Shown here: in pieces, positions 13,411-18,124 of the stretch | How positions within the stretch are numbered: the first letter of the stretch is position 1 | Layout: the number at the start of each line of letters is the position of its first letter | Assembly (NCBI GenBank): GCA_023455425.1 | Contig: JAEYCM010000002.1 | Location: 1 to 18,124, forward strand | Length of the DNA stretch: 18,124 nt | Direction of reading: 5' to 3' | DNA from: Bacillota bacterium | Lineage (GTDB): Bacteria; Bacillota; Clostridia; Christensenellales; CAG-138 | The notes under the pieces: model-generated | What the model saw: the letters and a program-made list of their open reading frames with translations, nothing else | The model's database searches: none | Told to the model about the DNA's origin: nothing | Translations under genes and position numbers: made by a program

Positions 13411-13611
13411 GCGGTAACTCCTAAACAATGGTTATGTACTATCATGCCCGAAATTGAGGACGCTACGCCGCCTAAACATCAGGCAAGCAAGAAAGAATAT
13501 GGAAAAACAAAAAGAACGACAAAAAATTCAACGGTATCGTTGCCCTATACAACCCGCCCTTCCAGCCTATATAATAAAAGCGATACGAACGAATTTTTGG
13601 CTGGAGGCTTC
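13411..13611. promoter_or_regulatory. Divergent intergenic region between the membrane protein gene and recD2
   Basis: About 200 AT-richer bases lie between the two divergent starts. A perfect -10 box TATAAT is at 13570-13575, 37 bases before the recD2 start, but the -35 position (ATACAA) is poor. The region is open in the recD2 frame back to 13405, yet the composition and lack of a ribosome binding site argue that it is non-coding. Confidence 0.4.
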
Positions 13612-15831
13612 ATGGAGCAGTTGACGGGCGAGGTCACGCGCATCATATTCCGCAACATGGACAATGGGTATACCGTGCTGGAACTGCAGGACGACAGCGG
13701 CGAGGAAACCGTTGCCGTGGGCGTGTTGCCGCTGCCCAATCCCGGAGAACGTGTGGAATTGACCGGAAGCTTTGTAGAGCACAAAAGCTACGGCAGGCAG
13801 TTCAAGGCGGAAGGCTGCACCATACTGGCCCCGGCCACGTTGAGCGCGCTGACAAGCTATTTGGGCAGCGGGCTCATCAAAGGGATCGGCGAGGCCACCG
13901 CAAAGAATATTGTGGCCCATTTCGGGCTGGATACGCTGGAGGTCCTCGAACAGCAGCCGGAGCGGATTACGGAAGTATCCGGCATTGGCCGCGCGCGGGC
14001 AGAGGGCATCATCCAATCGTTTTTGGAACAGCGCGGCATGCGGGACGTCATGATGAAAATGCTCGGTTTCGGCATCACCGTCCGGCAGGCGATGCGGCTT
14101 TACCAGCTCTATGGCGCGGGCTGCATTTTGCGCGTGGAGGAAAACCCCTACAGCCTGGTGGAGGATGTGGAGGGCATCGGTTTTAAAACGGCGGATAAAA
14201 TCGCGTTCAACATGGGTATTGAGCGCACGTCCCCTCGCAGGCTGCGCGCGGGCGTGCAGTATATGCTTATTTGGACGCGGCAGGAAGGGCATACCTATCT
14301 CCCGCGTGAACCGCTGCTCTCGGGCGCTTCCGAAATGCTGGAAGTTGCACCCGATCTCATTGAGGACGAACTGGACAAGCTGATCATAGAAGGAACATTG
14401 ATCTATACCATGGCGGGAGAGACGGACGCCGTATACTTGCCCGCCATGCACCATATGGAGCGGGACGGCGCAAGGCGGCTGCTGATGCTTGCAAAAGCGC
14501 CGGAGGATACCGTGGACCCCGGCATTGCGCGTGAGCTTTCGGATCTGGAGCGGGAATTAAAAATTGAGCTTGCGCCGGAGCAGAAACAGGCCGTGCTGAC
14601 CGCATTGCAGGAAGGGGCCATGGTCATCACCGGCGGCCCCGGCACAGGCAAGACGACGATTTTGCAGTTTATCCTGCATGTGCTCACCCGCCACGGGCTG
14701 GATTTCGCGCTTTGCGCGCCCACCGGCCGCGCCGCCAAGCGCATGACGGAGGCGACGGGCTTCGAGGCTGCAACCATCCACCGCCTGCTCGAATACGGAA
14801 CGGAAGGGTATTCCCGCTTTGCCCGCAACGACGACAACCCGCTTTTTTACGATATGGTGATCGTGGACGAAATGAGCATGGTGGACCTGCCGCTCATGTA
14901 CGCGCTGTTGCGCGCGCTTCCCATCGGCACCCGGCTTGTCATGGTAGGGGACGCGGACCAGCTTCCGCCTGTGGGCGCCGGCACGGTGCTGCACGATATT
15001 ATAGAGAGCGGCGTAATTCCCGTGATCCGGCTGACGGAGATTTTCCGCCAGGCGGACCGCAGCGGCATCGCAAAGAACGCCCACCGCATCAACGCGGGCA
15101 AGCCCCCGCAACCGGAGCCCGACTCGGACTTCCTCTTTTTAAACTGCCCGGTCACGGAGCAGGCCGTTTCCCGCGTCATAGCCCTGTGCTGCGGGGAAGA
15201 TAACGCGCTGTTCTCGCGCGATCCGCAAAAGGACGTGCAGGTGCTTTCCCCTACCAAGAAGGGGCCGCTAGGCGTCAAAAACCTCAACACGCGGCTGCAG
15301 GCGGCCATCAACCCGCCCGCCCCGCACAAGGCGGAGCGGGAATACGGGGATACGCTCTACCGCGAGGGTGACAAGGTCATGCAGATCAAGAACAACTACC
15401 GCATCGAATGGGCGCGCACCGGCAAGGACGGCACGCCGGAGCTGGGTACGGGCATCTACAACGGCGACCTTGGCACCATCTACCGCATGGACATGCAGGA
15501 GCAGACGCTCGACGTGCTCTTTGACGATGAACGCACCGCCAGCTACACCTTCCACCAGTTGGAGGAATTGGAGCTTGCCTATTGCATCTCCATCCACAAA
15601 AGCCAGGGCAGCGAGTTTCCGGTGGTGATATTGCCCATATTCGCGGGCCCGCCCATGCTGATGACACGAAACCTTCTGTATACTGGCGTCACCCGCGCGC
15701 GGGCTCAGGTTATCATCGTGGGCCGGTGGGACAGCGTGGTGCAGATGGTGGAAAACAAGCGCCAGCGCACGCGGTACAGCGCCATGGGCATCCGCCTGGC
15801 GGAGCTTGCGCCGCTGCTTTTGAGTGAATAA
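13612..15831 (+). CDS. recD2: RecD-like ATP-dependent DNA helicase RecD2 (YrrC family)
   Basis: The 739-residue protein is full length for RecD2, a 5'-3' superfamily 1B helicase that acts in DNA repair and replication-fork maintenance without RecBC. It has an N-terminal OB-like domain (about residues 1-75). Helix-hairpin-helix segments follow at about 85-145 (GIGEATAKNI, SGIGRARAEGI) and near 195 (VEGIGFKTADKI). The helicase core carries Walker A GGPGTGKTT (about 342-350), Walker B VDEMS (about 417-421) and motif III VGDADQLPPVG. It continues with LTEIFRQ and motif VI LLYTGVTRARAQ near the C-terminus. These are normal for the family and none is missing. The start at 13612 is preferred because CTGGAGG (13601-13607) precedes it and MEQLTGEVTRI is the typical N-terminus. 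comF follows on the same strand after 114 bases. Confidence 0.95.
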   Translation: MEQLTGEVTRIIFRNMDNGYTVLELQDDSGEETVAVGVLPLPNPGERVELTGSFVEHKSYGRQFKAEGCTILAPATLSALTSYLGSGLIKGIGEATAKNIVAHFGLDTLEVLEQQPERITEVSGIGRARAEGIIQSFLEQRGMRDVMMKMLGFGITVRQAMRLYQLYGAGCILRVEENPYSLVEDVEGIGFKTADKIAFNMGIERTSPRRLRAGVQYMLIWTRQEGHTYLPREPLLSGASEMLEVAPDLIEDELDKLIIEGTLIYTMAGETDAVYLPAMHHMERDGARRLLMLAKAPEDTVDPGIARELSDLERELKIELAPEQKQAVLTALQEGAMVITGGPGTGKTTILQFILHVLTRHGLDFALCAPTGRAAKRMTEATGFEAATIHRLLEYGTEGYSRFARNDDNPLFYDMVIVDEMSMVDLPLMYALLRALPIGTRLVMVGDADQLPPVGAGTVLHDIIESGVIPVIRLTEIFRQADRSGIAKNAHRINAGKPPQPEPDSDFLFLNCPVTEQAVSRVIALCCGEDNALFSRDPQKDVQVLSPTKKGPLGVKNLNTRLQAAINPPAPHKAEREYGDTLYREGDKVMQIKNNYRIEWARTGKDGTPELGTGIYNGDLGTIYRMDMQEQTLDVLFDDERTASYTFHQLEELELAYCISIHKSQGSEFPVVILPIFAGPPMLMTRNLLYTGVTRARAQVIIVGRWDSVVQMVENKRQRTRYSAMGIRLAELAPLLLSE

Positions 15832-15945
15832 TTTTCATACAAATATACACTTTCCCCCTTCAGTTACAGGGAAAAATGCCGAAACAATACAAAGGCAATG
15901 GCTGGCAAATCTTTTTTCAATTCATACATGGTGGGGGATGTAATC

Positions 15946-16587
15946 ATGGAAGAGAAAACAATTTGGGATCAGTTTTTGGATGCCTTGTATCCGCCGGATA
16001 CGGTTTGTTTTGCCTGCGAGCGGGAGAAAGAAGTGAACGGCGTCGGGCTGTGCGCTCGCTGTGCGGATGAAATCCGGTTTGCGGGCGTATTGACGCCCAA
16101 GCCCGGCATCAATGGCCTCTATGCGGGGCTTTTGTATGACGAGGTGCTTTATGGGGCCGTGCACCGTTTTAAATACAGCGATGCCATGCATCTGGCGCGC
16201 AATTTTGCGGCCTGCATGCGTCTGCCGGAGGACTGGAAGTTTGACGTCATTGTGCCGGTGCCTTTGCACGAACGGCGCGAACGGCAGCGCGGCTACAATC
16301 AAAGCCTGCTGATTGCAAAAGAACTATCCAAAAGGTACGGCGTGCGCGTGGAACCGCACCTGCTGCGCCGCATCGTGGATACCGAGCCCCAGCAGGAGCT
16401 TGGCAAAGAGGAACGGGAAAAGAACGTGCTGGGTGCGTTCGCGGCTTCTCCCATGGCGACTGGGAAGGCGATACTGCTTGTGGACGACGTGGTGACCACC
16501 GGCAGCACGCTTGCAGCCTGTGCCGCCGCGCTCAAAGCCGTTCGCCCGGCGCGCGTTTACGCTGCCTGCGCCTGTGCGGCTTTATAG
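15946..16587 (+). CDS. comF: ComF family amidophosphoribosyltransferase-like protein
   Basis: The 213-residue protein has an N-terminal zinc-binding segment with C-x2-C (Cys21, Cys24) and C-x2-C (Cys36, Cys39). It continues with the family hallmark PVPLHERRERQRGYNQS and the PRPP-binding loop LLVDDVVTTGSTL (about residues 178-190). ComF proteins belong to the phosphoribosyltransferase superfamily and, in competent bacteria, help single-stranded DNA cross the membrane or be processed in the cytoplasm. Whether this organism is competent is not shown here. The start at 15946 has GGGGGATG upstream; ATG 15928 and ATG 15898 are weaker. It follows recD2 by 114 bases without a clear terminator, so the two DNA-metabolism genes may be co-transcribed. 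Element R4 begins 15 bases after its stop codon. Confidence 0.92.
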   Translation: MEEKTIWDQFLDALYPPDTVCFACEREKEVNGVGLCARCADEIRFAGVLTPKPGINGLYAGLLYDEVLYGAVHRFKYSDAMHLARNFAACMRLPEDWKFDVIVPVPLHERRERQRGYNQSLLIAKELSKRYGVRVEPHLLRRIVDTEPQQELGKEEREKNVLGAFAASPMATGKAILLVDDVVTTGSTLAACAAALKAVRPARVYAACACAAL

Positions 16588-16602
16588 TTAGGAATACATT
16601 TT

Positions 16603-16734
16603 AGGGACTTTGCCCCTGCAATCCAACCCAAGGGACTTGTCCCTTGGGAATCCCATTTCAAGAGCGTTGCTTTTGTTGGGGATCCAAGGGCCGTTACGGC
16701 CCTTGGTGGGGGATTGGGGGCGGAGCCCACAACG
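16603..16734. repeat. Modular palindromic element R4 with flanking 8-bp direct repeats
   Basis: This is the most complete copy. A left terminal segment AGGGACTTTGCCCCT is followed by palindrome CCCAAGGGAC/GTCCCTTGGG (16627-16648) and a core of about 35 bases. Then come palindrome CCAAGGGCCGT/ACGGCCCTTGG (16684-16706) and a right terminal GGGGGCGGAGCCC. The two halves are inverted imperfect copies of each other. TACATTTT occurs immediately outside on both sides (16595-16602 and 16735-16742), as a target-site duplication would. No coding capacity is present. Confidence 0.75.
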
Positions 16735-16758
16735 TACATTTTTCAATAATTAAATGAA

Positions 16759-16790
16759 AACGGCGCAGGGAGTTTCCTGCGCCGTTCTTT
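16759..16790. terminator. Bidirectional terminator between comF and spoIIID
   Basis: Perfect 11-bp stem AACGGCGCAGG (16759-16769) and CCTGCGCCGTT (16776-16786). It is followed by CTTTATA on the plus strand and by TTCATTT on the minus strand after a run of T. It serves the converging comF and spoIIID genes. Confidence 0.75.
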
Positions 16791-16811
16791 ATAAAAATAC
16801 AAATGATCGCG

Positions 16812-17123
16812 TCAATGCCCCGCGGCTTTTCCCTGCTCGCGGTATTTGCGGCAGGTGGCCTGCCCGCCACGAATGTGCCGTTCCGCCTTGTTCACATCCA
16901 GCACCCGCCGCACCTCGTGCGCCAATGCCGGGTTGATGCCCACGAGCCGTTCGGATACATCCTTATGCACGGTAGACTTGCTTACCTTGAATATTTTTGC
17001 GGCGTCCCGCACGGTGGCGCCGTTTTCCACAATGTATGCCGCCACCTGTAAGACCCGTTCCTCTATATACGCATCGGATGTTCTTCCCCATCCCCAGTCC
17101 GTGCCGCCCTGTTTCGTACGCAT
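16812..17123 (-). CDS. spoIIID: Sporulation transcriptional regulator SpoIIID
   Basis: The 103-residue protein matches SpoIIID over most of its length: YIEERVLQVAAYIVENGATVRDAAKIF, VSKSTVHKDVSERL (helix-turn-helix, about residues 38-58), INPALAHEV and the basic end ERHIRGGQAT. SpoIIID is a small DNA-binding protein of the mother cell that switches genes on and off during sigma-E and sigma-K control of sporulation. It is good evidence for an endospore-forming lineage. The start at 17123 has GAGGGGG about 8 bases upstream; the TTG at 17144 is less likely. An unusual Gly/Trp-rich N-terminal extension of about 17 residues (TDWGWGRTSD) precedes the conserved region, which begins almost at residue 1 in Bacillus. 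No in-frame ATG, GTG or TTG with a good site exists downstream to remove it. Confidence 0.95.
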   Translation of the reverse strand: MRTKQGGTDWGWGRTSDAYIEERVLQVAAYIVENGATVRDAAKIFKVSKSTVHKDVSERLVGINPALAHEVRRVLDVNKAERHIRGGQATCRKYREQGKAAGH

Positions 17124-17178
17124 GCACTTTACCCCCTCGAACAAGCTTAGTTAAACGTATGTAGGGGATAAGGGGAAT

Positions 17179-17250
17179 ATGACGAAGGGAAGAAGCGGAA
17201 ATGAGATTTACAGGGCGTGGGCTGAAAAGGCAAGCAACCTGCGCCAATAA
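17179..17250 (+). CDS. Possible 23-residue small protein upstream of the DUF1330 gene
   Basis: ATG 17179 to TAA 17250 encodes 23 residues, basic and amphipathic, ending AEKASNLRQ. AAGGGG is just upstream, though the spacing of 3 is short. It lies between spoIIID and the DUF1330 gene. It could be a real small protein, a leader peptide or chance; no homolog is recognised. Confidence 0.2.
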   Translation: MTKGRSGNEIYRAWAEKASNLRQ

Positions 17251-17286
17251 ATGGTATTATATAGAAAATGAGTTACGGGTGAATGT

Positions 17287-17571
17287 ATGAGCGTCTATTT
17301 CGTTGCACAGATCAAAATACACGATGAAGCAGAATATGGCAAATACCTGCAGGAAGCGGATGAAGTGTTCCGCCGCTTCCGGGGCAAATATCTTGCGGTG
17401 GATACGAACCCGACCGTATTGGAGGGCGAATGGAACCACGGCCGCATGGTACTCATCGAATTTCCCGACCAAGCCGCGTTTGAAGAATGGTACGCTTCGC
17501 CGGAATACCGGAGGATACTTAAGCACCGGCTGAACGGCGCCACATGCGATACGGTTTTGGTGAGGGGATAG
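17287..17571 (+). CDS. DUF1330 domain protein
   Basis: The 94-residue protein has the dimeric alpha-beta barrel pattern of DUF1330: YFVAQIKIHDEAEYGKYLQEAD, then GKYLAVDTNPTVLEGEW, VLIEFPDQAAFEEWYASPEY and a final strand. Members are small cytoplasmic proteins related in fold to stress-responsive and monooxygenase-like dimers; the function is not known. Length is normal. GGGTGA precedes the ATG by a few bases, and TATTAT at 17255-17260 could serve as its -10 box. It is divergent from spoIIID and has no clear operon partner. The 159 bases after it, up to 17731, are AT-rich and show nothing I can name. Confidence 0.85.
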   Translation: MSVYFVAQIKIHDEAEYGKYLQEADEVFRRFRGKYLAVDTNPTVLEGEWNHGRMVLIEFPDQAAFEEWYASPEYRRILKHRLNGATCDTVLVRG

Positions 17572-17730
17572 GAATGAGAAACGAAAAGAGATATTCGAAT
17601 ATAAACTTTATACTGCAATTGTAAGTAGTCATAATGTGCTTGAGAAGTCTAGAGTGATTGGATTGTCATAAATAGGCTTAAAGGCGTAGTAGCTTTCGTC
17701 ATGTTCTTGCATGTTATTTCCCGTCTAGCC

Positions 17731-18099
17731 TCATAGTAAGGAAACCTCACCGTTTTGCAAAACAGATACGACCTCATATCCAAAGAAGTTGTCGGAGACT
17801 CGTAGAATGACATGCAAATCCTGTAACATGGATGGATATTCAACATCAGAATCCCATCCTTGCTCAAAGACAACGTAAAAGAACCCACCGCCCAGTGACC
17901 GTTCACTTTTATAGGTCAATGCAGGGGGATCAGGATCGTGCAGGATATAACAGAATGTATTGCTCCAGAAGGAATCTGCAAAATCCGGATATGTTTCATA
18001 CATGGAATCCCGCCACTCTATTAATTCCAATTCGTCTAACTTGAAATTTTGAAGATCAAAAAAATCAGACGCCAACTGCTCCACAGTTTGCTTCTCCAT
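17731..18099 (-). CDS. Hypothetical acidic protein (possibly truncated at the window edge)
   Basis: The visible 122 residues are acidic and aromatic (many D, E, F, Y) with no membrane span or signal peptide. There is a GGGFFYVVFEQGWDSDVEYPSMLQ stretch and a C-terminal VSVLQNGEVSLL. I do not recognise the family. Small, acidic, aromatic-rich single-domain proteins of this kind are common among toxin-immunity proteins, but that is only a resemblance. The ATG at 18099 has no ribosome binding site, and the frame stays open through the right edge, so the true start may lie outside the window. Codons are AT-richer than in recD2 or the dehydrogenase genes, which suggests an accessory gene. Confidence 0.55.
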   Translation of the reverse strand: MEKQTVEQLASDFFDLQNFKLDELELIEWRDSMYETYPDFADSFWSNTFCYILHDPDPPALTYKSERSLGGGFFYVVFEQGWDSDVEYPSMLQDLHVILRVSDNFFGYEVVSVLQNGEVSLL

Positions 18100-18124
18100 A
18101 GTAAATATGGCTTCGTAGTTTTGC

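Noticed and set aside
13405..13611. N-terminal extension of RecD2
   Set aside because: The frame is open but lacks a ribosome binding site, is low-complexity and AT-rich, and the family N-terminus begins at 13612 after GGAGG.
13567..14454. 295-codon frame antisense to the recD2 5' half
   Set aside because: Shadow of the N-terminal and HhH region of RecD2.
1..18124. CRISPR arrays, tRNA/rRNA genes, prophage or transposase genes
   Set aside because: No regularly spaced direct repeats, cloverleaf-like genes, rRNA-like sequence or transposase/integrase motifs were seen on either strand.

Overview
The window reads as chromosome of a spore-forming, anaerobic, moderately GC-rich Firmicute (class Clostridia). 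The signs are a SpoIIID sporulation regulator, a hybrid-cluster protein paired with a ferredoxin, a ComF-type phosphoribosyltransferase, RecD2 in place of a RecBCD-type RecD, a sortase-like surface anchor and strong AGGAGG-type ribosome binding sites. No phage, CRISPR array, tRNA, rRNA or transposase gene was seen.

Layout, left to right. 1-701: C-terminal end of a cell-surface protein with an IPSTG anchor, then a terminator. 877-2575: a membrane-tethered XRE regulator followed by a cytoplasmic-looking Cu/Zn superoxide dismutase whose ribosome binding site lies inside a palindrome. 2755-8183 (minus strand): a complete 2-oxoacid dehydrogenase operon read E2, E3, then a fused E1 alpha-beta, with a promoter and a palindromic operator candidate near 8214-8249. 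8481-9891: a GtrA-like membrane protein, an AT-richer P-loop kinase and a small DUF1653 protein, the last two convergent and overlapping. 10029-12612 (minus): ferredoxin then hybrid-cluster protein (hcp), probably one nitrosative/oxidative stress unit. 12805-13410 (minus): unrecognised membrane protein. 13612-16587 (plus): recD2 and comF. 16812-17123 (minus): spoIIID. 17287-17571: a DUF1330 protein. 17731 to the edge (minus): an unrecognised, AT-richer small protein.

The most interesting non-coding signal is a family of at least four intergenic, modular palindromic elements (about 2584-2690, 5269-5382, 11774-11880 and 16603-16734). They combine one or two long perfect palindromes with a short GGGGC-N3-GCCCC hairpin at the end. 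The stem sequences differ between copies but stay self-complementary, and one copy is flanked by an 8-bp direct repeat that looks like a target-site duplication. This suggests a mobile or once-mobile BIME/MITE-like element in Clostridia. One copy sits inside the dehydrogenase operon and another between the ferredoxin and hcp genes, where they could affect transcript stability or read-through.
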